Shown: positions 49,747-58,080 of the stretch, piece by piece
Layout: every line of letters starts with the position of its first letter
How positions within the stretch are numbered: the stretch's first letter is position 1
Assembly (NCBI RefSeq): GCF_035497915.1
Contig: NZ_DATJCS010000036.1
Location: forward strand, 1 to 64,000
From: Serpens sp035497915
GTDB lineage: Bacteria; Pseudomonadota; Gammaproteobacteria; Pseudomonadales; Pseudomonadaceae
Direction: 5' to 3'
DNA: 64,000 nucleotides
Position numbers and translations under genes: made by a program
Notes under the pieces: model-generated
Database searches by the model: none
What the model saw: the letters and a program-made list of their open reading frames with translations, nothing else
Told to the model about the DNA's origin: nothing

Positions 49747-52509
49747 ATGAGTCAAGCGCCCCTCGTCCTGGTGGACGGTTCGTCCTACCTGTACCGCGCC
49801 TTCCACGCCCTGCCGCCGCTGACCACTTCGACCGGCCTGCCGACCGGCGCGGTGAAGGGTGTGCTGAACATGCTGCTCAGCCTGCGCAAGCAGTACCCGG
49901 ACAGCCCCTTCGCGGTGGTCTTCGATGCCAAGGGGCCGACCTTCCGTGATGAGCTGTTCGAGCATTACAAGTCGCACCGCCCACCGATGCCCGACGACCT
50001 GCGCGTGCAGGTCGAGCCGCTGCACGCCACCGTCCGGGCCCTCGGCTTGCCGCTGCTGTGCGTGGACGGCGTCGAGGCCGACGACGTGATCGGCACCCTG
50101 GCGCGGCGTTGCGCCGGCGCCGGCCGCGACGTGGTGATCTCCACCGGTGACAAGGACATGGCCCAGCTGGTCTGTCCGCACGTGTGCCTGGTCAACACCA
50201 TGACCGGCAGCGTCTACGACATGGAAGGCGTGAAGACCAAGTTCGGCGTCGGTCCCGAGCTGATCATCGACTACCTGGCGCTGATGGGCGACAAGGTCGA
50301 CAACATTCCCGGCGTGCCGGGCGTCGGCGAAAAGACCGCGCAGGGCCTGCTCAACGGCATCGCCGGCGGATTGGATGGCCTGTACGCCAACCTCGACCAG
50401 GTCGCCGGCCTGCCGATCCGCGGCGCCAAGACCCTGGGCGCCAAGCTCGCCGAACACCGCGAGGCGGCCTATCTGTCCTACCAGCTGGCGACCATCAAGA
50501 CCGATGTGGCGCTGGAAGTGGACGTCGATCAGCTGCATCCGGGCGAACCGCAGCGCGAGGCGCTGATCGAGCTGTATCGCCAGCTGGAATTCCGCGCCTG
50601 GCTGGATGCGCTGTTGCGCGAGGCGCCGGCCGCACCGGTCGCCGCAGGCGCCACGGATGACCTGTTTGCCGAGTCGGCGGGCGCTGATGAAGCCGCGCCC
50701 GCGCAGTACGTGACCCTGACCGATCCGGCCGACTTCCAGGCCTGGTTGAAGCGGCTGGAGCAGGCCGAGTACCTCTCCTTCAACACCAAGCTCAACGGCA
50801 GCGACCCGCAGCAGGCGGACCTGGTCGGCCTGGCCTTCGCCGTCGCACCCGGCGAGGCGGCCTACCTGCCGCTGGCGCACAGCTACATGGGTGTGCCGGC
50901 GCAGATCGACCGCAACGAGGCGCTGGCCGCGCTCAAGCCGCTGCTGGAGGACCCGGCGCGGCCGAAGATCGTCCAGCACGGCAAGGCCGACATCGAGGTG
51001 CTGGTGCGCTATGGCATCGCCCTGCGCGGTGTGGCCTTCGACACCATGCTCGAATCCTACGTGCTGGATTCCACCGCGACCCGCCACGACCTGGACAGCC
51101 TGGCGCTGAAGTACCTGGGGCGCAGCACCACCCGTCTGGAAGACATTGCCGGCAAGGGCGCCAAGCAGCTCAGCTTCGACCAGGTGGCCCTGGAGCAGGC
51201 CGGGCCATACGCCGCCGAGGGCGCGGACGTGGCGCTGGCGCTGCACCGGGTGCTGTGGGAGCGCCTGCAGGCGATCCCCAGCCTGGCCCGCGTGCTGGTC
51301 GACATCGAGATGCCGCTGATGCCGGTGCTGGCGCGCATCGAGTGCAACGGCGCCTACGTGGATGCCCAGCTGCTCGGCAAACAGAGCCTGGAGCTGGGCG
51401 AGCGCATGGTGGAGCTGGAGCGCGAGGCTTACGCCATCGCCGGCGAGGAGTTCAACCTGGGCTCGCCCAAGCAATTGGGCGCCATCCTCTACGACAAGCT
51501 GGGCCTGCCGGTGCTGGCCAAGACCGCCACCGGCCAGCCGTCCACCGCCGAAAGCGTGCTCGCGGAACTGGCCGAGGAAGGCTACCCGCTGCCGCAGGTG
51601 ATCATGTACTACCGCCAGGTCAGCAAGCTGAAGAGTACCTACACGGACCGCCTGCCGGAGCAGATCAACCCGCACACCGGACGTATCCACACCAGCTATC
51701 ACCAGGCGGTGACCGCCACGGGCCGCTTGTCCTCCAGCGACCCGAACCTGCAGAACATCCCGATCCGCACCGCCGAGGGCCGACGCATCCGTCAGGCCTT
51801 CGTGGCGCCGCCCGGCTACCGGTTGCTGGCCGCCGACTATTCGCAGATCGAGCTGCGCATCATGGCGCACCTGGCGCAGGACGCCGGCCTGCTGAGCGCC
51901 TTCCGCCAGGGTCTGGACGTGCACCGCGCCACCGCCGCCGAAGTGTTCGGCGTACCGCTGGAGCAGGTTAGCGGCGAGCAGCGCCGCCGCGCCAAGGCGA
52001 TCAACTTCGGGCTGATCTACGGCATGAGCGCCTTCGGGTTGGCCAAGCAGATCGGTGTGGATCGCAAGGAGGCGCAGGCCTACATCGACCTTTACTTCGC
52101 CCGCTACCCCGGCGTGCTGGCCTACATGGAGCGCACCCGCGAGCAGGCGCGCGAGCAGGGCTACGTGGAAACCCTGTTCGGCCGCCGCCTGTACCTGCCG
52201 GAGATCCAGTCGCGCAACGGCGCCATGCGCAAGGCCGCCGAACGCACCGCGATCAACGCGCCCATGCAGGGCACCGCTGCCGACATCATGAAGCGCGCCA
52301 TGGTGGCAGTGGATGGCTGGCTGAGCGCGAGCGGCCTGGATGCGCGGGTCATTCTCCAGGTGCACGACGAACTGGTGCTGGAAGTGCGCGAGGACCTGCT
52401 GGCGCAGGTGCGCGAACCGTTGGTCGGCCTGATGAGCCAGGCCGCCGAGCTGTCCGTGCCGCTGCTGGTCGAGGCCGGCGACGGCGCGAACTGGGACGAG
52501 GCGCATTGA
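49747..52509 (+). CDS. polA: DNA polymerase I with degenerate 3'-5' exonuclease site
   Basis: 920 residues from ATG 49747 (MSQAPLVLVDGSSYLYR). The 5' nuclease domain (~1-290) is intact, with DGVEADDVIGTLA and STGDKDMAQL. The polymerase domain (~510-920) keeps motif A DYSQIELRI, motif B RRRAKAINFGLIYG and motif C VHDELVLE. Between them the exonuclease domain is present, but Asp355, Glu357 and Asp501 of the E. coli enzyme are Asn346, Lys348 and Gly492 here. Only Asp424 (Asp415) and Tyr497 (Tyr488) remain. All five positions align with one offset, nine. Proofreading is therefore probably lost; repair and RNA-primer removal should persist. Confidence 0.97.
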   Translation: MSQAPLVLVDGSSYLYRAFHALPPLTTSTGLPTGAVKGVLNMLLSLRKQYPDSPFAVVFDAKGPTFRDELFEHYKSHRPPMPDDLRVQVEPLHATVRALGLPLLCVDGVEADDVIGTLARRCAGAGRDVVISTGDKDMAQLVCPHVCLVNTMTGSVYDMEGVKTKFGVGPELIIDYLALMGDKVDNIPGVPGVGEKTAQGLLNGIAGGLDGLYANLDQVAGLPIRGAKTLGAKLAEHREAAYLSYQLATIKTDVALEVDVDQLHPGEPQREALIELYRQLEFRAWLDALLREAPAAPVAAGATDDLFAESAGADEAAPAQYVTLTDPADFQAWLKRLEQAEYLSFNTKLNGSDPQQADLVGLAFAVAPGEAAYLPLAHSYMGVPAQIDRNEALAALKPLLEDPARPKIVQHGKADIEVLVRYGIALRGVAFDTMLESYVLDSTATRHDLDSLALKYLGRSTTRLEDIAGKGAKQLSFDQVALEQAGPYAAEGADVALALHRVLWERLQAIPSLARVLVDIEMPLMPVLARIECNGAYVDAQLLGKQSLELGERMVELEREAYAIAGEEFNLGSPKQLGAILYDKLGLPVLAKTATGQPSTAESVLAELAEEGYPLPQVIMYYRQVSKLKSTYTDRLPEQINPHTGRIHTSYHQAVTATGRLSSSDPNLQNIPIRTAEGRRIRQAFVAPPGYRLLAADYSQIELRIMAHLAQDAGLLSAFRQGLDVHRATAAEVFGVPLEQVSGEQRRRAKAINFGLIYGMSAFGLAKQIGVDRKEAQAYIDLYFARYPGVLAYMERTREQAREQGYVETLFGRRLYLPEIQSRNGAMRKAAERTAINAPMQGTAADIMKRAMVAVDGWLSASGLDARVILQVHDELVLEVREDLLAQVREPLVGLMSQAAELSVPLLVEAGDGANWDEAH

Positions 52510-52548
52510 AGAACGCGGCCGGCTGCGAAAATTTTTTCGCGGCCCGCT

Positions 52549-52576
52549 GAACTTATTTTGGAAGGGACGGGTCAGA
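52549..52576 (+). promoter_or_regulatory. Envelope-stress (AlgU/sigma22) type promoter of the sRNA
   Basis: GAACTT at 52549-52554 and TCAGA at 52572-52576 are 17 bp apart. They match the AlgU/RpoE consensus GAACTT-N16/17-TCtgA. Transcription would start about 52582. ErsA of P. aeruginosa, in this same location, is known to be driven by sigma22. Confidence 0.75.
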
Positions 52577-52581
52577 GCCAC

Positions 52582-52708
52582 TGAATGGGTGAAGCCGTTC
52601 AATGCTCCTTGTTGTGTTTAGTGTTGGCAGATATCTGATCGCCGCTTGGCGAGTCGGAGTTGAACCTCGAACTTCCCCCTCCCCATACGAAGTTCGAGGT
52701 TTTTTTTT
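52582..52708 (+). ncRNA. ersA: ErsA-like small RNA between polA and engB
   Basis: About 127 nt from the predicted start to the T-run. It has a sigma22-type promoter and ends in a strong intrinsic terminator: CCTCGAACTT (52665-52674) pairs perfectly with AAGTTCGAGG (52690-52699), followed by nine T. The terminator loop is C-rich (CCCCCTCCCC), the kind of exposed pyrimidine seed ErsA uses. ErsA is the pseudomonad counterpart of Spot 42 by position, is about 130 nt, and regulates mRNAs such as algC and oprD through Hfq, as I recall. Identity is inferred from location, promoter and terminator, not from alignment. Confidence 0.8.
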
Positions 52709-52761
52709 GCCTGCGATTTGACGGCCCGGCGGCCCGGCGGTCCGGCACCGGTGGCCTGGCG

Positions 52762-53400
<639 letters not shown>

Positions 53401-53467
53401 GAGGGTTTCCAAGGTGCGACCCGGGGTCGCAGGGGGCGGTTTCGTTTCCGTTTCAGCGGCGCAAGTA

Positions 53468-53473
53468 TATAAT
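53468..53473 (+). promoter_or_regulatory. -10 element of cytochrome c4
   Basis: A perfect TATAAT at 53468-53473, in a TATATAAT context, 132 bases before the start. The -35 (TTTCCG, 53445-53450) is weak at 17 bp. The leader holds a strong hairpin GCTCCG-CTGT-CGGAGC at about 53495-53510 with no known role. Confidence 0.65.
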
Positions 53474-53604
53474 GCCGCCGATTTTGTGTGCGCTTTGCTC
53501 CGCTGTCGGAGCGAAGCCGAACGGGACCATGACGCCAGAACGCGCATAGACGCGGGCCTTCGGACCGAGCTCCCTCTCACCCTTAGCCGTTATTGGATTA
53601 GCTG

Positions 53605-54237
53605 ATGAACAAAGTACTCGTGAGTCTGCTGTTGACCCTGGGCATCACCGGCGCCGCACAGGCCGCAGGCGACGCTGCAGCCGGTAAGAACAAGGTCATG
53701 CTCTGCTCCGCCTGCCACAGCGCGGACGGCAACAGCGCCGCGCCGAACTTCCCGAAGCTGGCCGGCCAGGGTGAGCGTTACCTGCTCAAGCAGATGCAGG
53801 ACATCAAGGCCGGTTCCACCCCGGGCGCCGCCGAAGGCGTGGGCCGCAAGGTGCTGGAAATGACCGCCATGCTGGACGCCTTCAGCGACCAGGATCTGCA
53901 GGACATCGCCGCTTACTTCGCCAGCCAGAAGGGCAGCATCGGCGCCGCTGATCCGGCGCTGGTCGAGCGTGGCGAGGCGCTGTGGCGCGGCGGCAAGCTG
54001 GCCGAGGGCATGCCTGCCTGCACCGGCTGCCACGCACCGAACGGCATCGGCAACGCCGCCGCCGCCTATCCGAAACTGAACGGCCAGCACGCTGCCTACA
54101 TTGCCAAGCAGCTGACCGATTTCCGCGAAGGCGCGCGCACCAACGACGGCGACACCATGATCATGCGCGCCATCGCCGCCAAGTTGAGCAACAAGGACAT
54201 CCAGGCACTCTCCAGCTACATCCAGGGCCTGCACTGA
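53605..54237 (+). CDS. Cytochrome c4 (dihaem)
   Basis: 210 residues. Signal peptide to ~residue 21 (..GITGAAQA-A). Two haem c sites: Cys34-Ser-Ala-Cys37-His38 and Cys139-Thr-Gly-Cys142-His143, in two tandem class I cytochrome folds joined by a short linker, the cytochrome c4 layout. It is a periplasmic electron carrier to cytochrome oxidases, so it may feed the two oxidases in this window. A good terminator follows; dsbA is downstream. Confidence 0.95.
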   Translation: MNKVLVSLLLTLGITGAAQAAGDAAAGKNKVMLCSACHSADGNSAAPNFPKLAGQGERYLLKQMQDIKAGSTPGAAEGVGRKVLEMTAMLDAFSDQDLQDIAAYFASQKGSIGAADPALVERGEALWRGGKLAEGMPACTGCHAPNGIGNAAAAYPKLNGQHAAYIAKQLTDFREGARTNDGDTMIMRAIAAKLSNKDIQALSSYIQGLH

Positions 54238-54252
54238 TTGTCGTGATGGTGG

Positions 54253-54284
54253 AAAAAGGGTGGCGCGAGCTGCCCTTTTTTTTT
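54253..54284 (+). terminator. Intrinsic terminator of cytochrome c4
   Basis: AAAAAGGG (54253-54260) pairs with CCCTTTTT (54273-54280), with an inner GC pair, then T to 54284. It lies 15 bases after the stop. Confidence 0.85.
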
Positions 54285-54369
54285 GCGCCTGTGGTTAAAA
54301 TCCGGCGACGCACCGGCCGCCCAGCGGCCCCAAACGGCCAGAGCCGTCATCCAGTCGAGGAGTTCTTGC

Positions 54370-54999
54370 ATGCGCACCCTGCTTTTCAGTGCCCTGCTGG
54401 CGGTCGCCAGTCTGCTGTCCCTGCCCGCCCATGCCGCCGATTACCAGGCCGGCAAGCACTATGTGGAGCTGAACAGCCCGGTGCCGGTATCCCAGCCCGG
54501 CAAGATCGAGGTGGTCGAGCTGTTCTGGTATGGCTGCCCGCACTGCTATCAGTTCGAACCGGTGCTCAACGCCTGGGTGGAAACCCTGCCCGCTGACGTG
54601 AATTTCGTTCGCGTGCCGGCCCTGTTCGGCGGCGTGTGGAACACCCACGGCCAGCTGTTCATCGCCCTGGAGGCGATGAAGGTCGAGCAGTCGGTGCATG
54701 ACGCGGTCTTTGCCGCGCTGCATCGCGAAGGCCGCAAGCTGGCCACGCCCAAGGAAATGGCCGAGTTCCTGGCCGGCCAGGGTGTCGATCCGGACGCGTT
54801 CCTCAAGACCTACGGCTCCTTCGGCGTGAAGAGCCAGATGGAAAAGGCCAAGAAGCTGGCCATCGCCTACCAGGTCACCGGGGTGCCGGTGCTGGTGATC
54901 AACGGCAAATACCGACTGGACCTGGGCTCGGCTGGAGGCATGCAGCAGGCGGTTGCCCTGGCCGATCATCTGATCGCCCGCGAGCGGGCAGCTCAATAA
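54370..54999 (+). CDS. dsbA: Thiol:disulphide interchange protein DsbA
   Basis: 209 residues. Signal peptide to ~residue 22 (..LPAHA-ADYQAGKHY). The active site is Cys56-Pro-His-Cys59 (FWYGCPHCY), the usual CPHC. The cis-Pro loop is TGVPVLVI. It introduces disulphides in periplasmic proteins. Start at the ATG 54370 with GAGGAG upstream; the frame open to 54283 adds nothing. It follows cytochrome c4, as in P. aeruginosa. Confidence 0.95.
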   Translation: MRTLLFSALLAVASLLSLPAHAADYQAGKHYVELNSPVPVSQPGKIEVVELFWYGCPHCYQFEPVLNAWVETLPADVNFVRVPALFGGVWNTHGQLFIALEAMKVEQSVHDAVFAALHREGRKLATPKEMAEFLAGQGVDPDAFLKTYGSFGVKSQMEKAKKLAIAYQVTGVPVLVINGKYRLDLGSAGGMQQAVALADHLIARERAAQ

Positions 55000-55026
55000 G
55001 GCGTACTGAGGGGCGCGGTCCCGATC

Positions 55027-55881
55027 ATGCTCAGACGGCGTATCGTGAAGACTCCCACGCAGCGTGAGACGCGCATCAATCCCCGTAGCGGAAAGCCTGC
55101 GGGTTTGCCGGCGGATGGACGGCTGCGCCTGCTCAGCTTCAACATCCAGGTCGGCATCATCACCCAGCGCTACCATCATTACCTGACCCGCAGCTGGCAG
55201 CACCTGCTGCCGCATGCCGGGCGCGGCGTGAACCTGCAGCGCATCGGCGAGCTGCTCGCCGACTATGACCTGGTGGCCCTGCAGGAAGTGGACGGCGGCA
55301 GCCTGCGCTCGGGCTTCGTCAATCAGGTGGAGCATCTGGCCCAGCTCGGCGACTTCCCCTACTGGTACCAGCAGCTCAATCGCAACCTCGGGCGCTTCGC
55401 CCAGCACAGCAACGGCGTGCTCAGCCGCTTGCGTCCCCATCAGCTGGAGGACCATCCGCTGCCCGGCCCCGCCGGGCGCGGCGCCATGCTGCTGCGCTTC
55501 GGCGAGGGTCCGGACGCGCTAGCGGTGGTGATGATGCACCTGGCGCTGGGCGCGCGCACGCGCACGCGCCAGTTGTCCTACATCCGCGAGCTGCTCGGCG
55601 ACTTCCGCCACATGGTGCTGATGGGGGATATGAACACCCAGGCGGTGGATCTGCTTGAACACTCGCCACTGCGTGATCTCGGGCTGATCGCTCCGCAGGT
55701 CTGCGCCACATTCCCCAGCTGGCGCCCGCAGCGCTGCCTGGACCATATCCTGCTCAGCCCGGAGCTGGGCCTGGAACGGGTCGAGGTGCTGGACGCGCCG
55801 ATTTCCGATCACCTGCCCGTGGCCGTGGAGATCCGACTGCCGCAGGGTTCGGCCGACCGCCTGCCCCAATTGCGCGGGTGA
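55027..55881 (+). CDS. Endonuclease/exonuclease/phosphatase-family protein
   Basis: 284 residues. The EEP fold is shown by LRLLSFNIQVG (Asn), the metal Glu in VALQEVDGG, GDMNTQAVDLL (Asp-x-Asn) and the terminal SDHLPV (Asp-His). N-terminal ~30 residues are basic and unlike a signal peptide. Substrates in the superfamily range from DNA to phospholipid head groups, so none can be named. It lies between dsbA and a diguanylate cyclase gene, four bases upstream of the latter. Confidence 0.88.
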   Translation: MLRRRIVKTPTQRETRINPRSGKPAGLPADGRLRLLSFNIQVGIITQRYHHYLTRSWQHLLPHAGRGVNLQRIGELLADYDLVALQEVDGGSLRSGFVNQVEHLAQLGDFPYWYQQLNRNLGRFAQHSNGVLSRLRPHQLEDHPLPGPAGRGAMLLRFGEGPDALAVVMMHLALGARTRTRQLSYIRELLGDFRHMVLMGDMNTQAVDLLEHSPLRDLGLIAPQVCATFPSWRPQRCLDHILLSPELGLERVEVLDAPISDHLPVAVEIRLPQGSADRLPQLRG

Positions 55882-55885
55882 TCCC

Positions 55886-57478
55886 ATGACGCGCCCGAAC
55901 GACGCCCCGCCCTCCCACGAACAGCAGCAGCGCCTGCGCGAACAGGCGCTGCTCACCGAAGTCGATCTACTGCGCCGCACTCTGGTGCGCTGCAGCCTGG
56001 CCATTCGCGACCCCGCGCCAGCCATCGAGCTGTGCCTGCGCGACCTGCGTCAGGCGCTGCGCGGCAAGGAAACGCTGTCCGGCCTGCGCGCCCTGCTGCC
56101 GCGCCTGGAAAACGTGCTGGCGGAAAGCGAATACCTGCGCGCCAGTCGCATGAGCCGGGAACTGGTGGCGCTGTCCGCCCAGGTGGCGCGCCTCGAAGGA
56201 CAGACGCTGCCGCCATCATTGCGCGAGGCCATCGGCGAGTTCGCCCGCAACCTGGCCGGGGTGCTGCCCCAGCAGGTCGAGCTGGTGGCGTTGCACAAGG
56301 CCTTCGCCGACCTGCAGTGGCAGGCACTCGACCATGTCATCGCGCAGCGCAATCCCACGGCGGGTCTGCTCAAGCGGCTGCTGGGCGGCCAGGAGGCCGC
56401 GCCGGTCGTTGCCGACGGCGCCAAGACGCTGATCGATGGTTTCTCCCAGGTGCTGCGCGCGCTGCTCAGCCAGTCGGCGCTGCCCATGAAGTACCAGATC
56501 CAGCTGCGTCGCCTGCTCGGCCGCCTGCATGGCGAGGTCGAGACGGACGCGCTGGTCGGCCTGGTCGACGGGTTGGGCGAGCTGGTGCTCGAGGCGGGCG
56601 AGGATCAGCTGCAACTGCTGGATTTCCTGGCCCGGCTCAACGAACGCCTGAGTCACGTGCAGACCGGCCTGGAGAGTTTGGGCGCCCAGCGGGCCGAAGG
56701 CTCCGCGCTGGCCGAGGACCTCGACCAGTCGCTGCGCCGCCAGGTGGGCGACATGCAGGCGGCGGTGAGCGGCGCGGTGGATCTGGAAAGCCTCAAGCAG
56801 AGCATTTCCTGTCGCCTGGAAGCGCTGCTGGACGGGCTGGAGGAGCAGCGCTCGCAGCGCGAGGTGCGCGACCAGGCGTTGGGCGCCTCCCTGCAGCAGC
56901 TGTCGACGCGCATCATGGAGCTGGAGCGGGAAGCGGAGGTCTGTCGCGACCAGCTCAACGAGCAGCGGCGCGAGGCGTTGCGCGATCCGCTCACCGGGTT
57001 GGCCAACCGCACGGCCTGGAACAGCGAGGTGCAGCAGGCGCTGGAACGGCGCCGCCAGCAGCCGGGCGAGCTGGCGCTGGCGGTGCTGGACGTGGATCAC
57101 TTCAAGCAGGTCAACGACCGCTTCGGCCATCTGGCCGGCGACAAGGTGCTCAAGCTGATCGCGGACATCATCCGGCGGCGTATGCCGGCTGGCAGCTTCC
57201 TGGCCCGGTACGGTGGCGAGGAGTTCGTGCTGCTGCTGCCCGGCTACGATCTGCCGGGCGCCCGCCCGCTGATCGAGGAACTGCTGTCGAGCATCCAGTC
57301 CTGCCCCTTCCACTTCAAGGGCGAGCGGCTGCCGGTCACGCTGTCCGCCGGCCTGGCCTGCTTCGGCCCGGACGAGGAAGCGGCCGACGAGGTATTCCAG
57401 CGCGCCGACCTGGCCCTGTATCGGGCCAAGCAGCTCGGGCGCAACCGCCTGGTGGTGGACGGCCTGGCGGAAAGCTGA
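55886..57478 (+). CDS. Diguanylate cyclase (GGDEF), DgcH-like
   Basis: 530 residues. The C-terminal ~170 residues are a GGDEF domain: Gly443-Gly-Glu-Glu-Phe447 (ARYGGEEFVLLLPG) and DPLTGLANRTAWN at its start, so it should make cyclic di-GMP. No RxxD inhibitory site is found five residues before the motif. The N-terminal ~340 residues are helical without membrane segments or a named sensor; a coiled stretch (QQLSTRIMELEREAEVCRDQ) links to GGDEF. It matches the P. aeruginosa protein in this position. The start follows the previous stop by four bases, implying an operon. Confidence 0.9.
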   Translation: MTRPNDAPPSHEQQQRLREQALLTEVDLLRRTLVRCSLAIRDPAPAIELCLRDLRQALRGKETLSGLRALLPRLENVLAESEYLRASRMSRELVALSAQVARLEGQTLPPSLREAIGEFARNLAGVLPQQVELVALHKAFADLQWQALDHVIAQRNPTAGLLKRLLGGQEAAPVVADGAKTLIDGFSQVLRALLSQSALPMKYQIQLRRLLGRLHGEVETDALVGLVDGLGELVLEAGEDQLQLLDFLARLNERLSHVQTGLESLGAQRAEGSALAEDLDQSLRRQVGDMQAAVSGAVDLESLKQSISCRLEALLDGLEEQRSQREVRDQALGASLQQLSTRIMELEREAEVCRDQLNEQRREALRDPLTGLANRTAWNSEVQQALERRRQQPGELALAVLDVDHFKQVNDRFGHLAGDKVLKLIADIIRRRMPAGSFLARYGGEEFVLLLPGYDLPGARPLIEELLSSIQSCPFHFKGERLPVTLSAGLACFGPDEEAADEVFQRADLALYRAKQLGRNRLVVDGLAES

Positions 57479-57481
57479 GGC

Positions 57482-57979
57482 TCAGAGCCCCGGCTGGTCT
57501 TCGCGCAGTGCCTTGTAGCGCTGTTCCAGCTCGGCGCGGATGCGCCGGCGCTGTTCGGCCTGGGCGAAGCGCCGGCGTTGTTCGCGGGTCTTGAGTTCCA
57601 GCGGCGGCACGGCGGTGGGCTTGCCACTGGCGTCGAGCGCCACCATGGTGAAGAAGCAGCTGTTGGTGTGGCGCACCGAGCGCTCGCGAATGTCCTCGGT
57701 GATGACCTTGATGCCGATCTCCATCGAGGTGCGGCCGGTGTAGTTCACCGAGGCCATGAAGGTCACCAGCTCGCCGACATGCACGGGCTGGCGGAACATC
57801 ACCTGGTCCACCGACAGGGTGACCACGTAGCAGCCGGCGTAGCGGCTGGCGCAGGCGTAGGCGACTTCGTCCAGGTACTTGAGCAGCACGCCGCCGTGCA
57901 CATTGCCCGAGAAATTGGCCTTGTCGGGAGTCATCAGCACCGACATCGAGAGTTCGGAGACTCCGGCGGGATAGTCCAT
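57482..57979 (-). CDS. Acyl-CoA thioesterase (hotdog fold, YciA-like)
   Basis: 165 residues. The hotdog block DKANFSGNVHGGVLLKYLDEVAYACASRY holds the conserved Asn/His/Gly and Asp. HTNSCFFTMVALDASGKP is the second strand pair. YciA enzymes hydrolyse medium to long acyl-CoA. The last ~30 residues are charged and helical (REQRRRFAQAEQRRRIRAELEQRY). It converges on the cyclase gene with three bases between stops. Confidence 0.9.
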   Translation of the reverse strand: MDYPAGVSELSMSVLMTPDKANFSGNVHGGVLLKYLDEVAYACASRYAGCYVVTLSVDQVMFRQPVHVGELVTFMASVNYTGRTSMEIGIKVITEDIRERSVRHTNSCFFTMVALDASGKPTAVPPLELKTREQRRRFAQAEQRRRIRAELEQRYKALREDQPGL

Positions 57980-58080
57980 CGTGGTACACCAGCTCTATTG
58001 CGGAAAACGGGCGGAACAATACCCGAGGTGCGGCACTCTGTCGCCTGTCAATCGCCTATCAGTCTCATAGGTCGCCGCGC

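Noticed and set aside
52525..52540. GCGAAAA/TTTTCGC as a polA terminator
   Set aside because: The loop would be only two bases and no T tract follows the stem; it is AT-rich sequence just upstream of the sRNA promoter.
49687..52602. 971-codon open frame on the minus strand opposite polA
   Set aside because: Antisense shadow of polA. No ribosome binding site and no recognisable domain.
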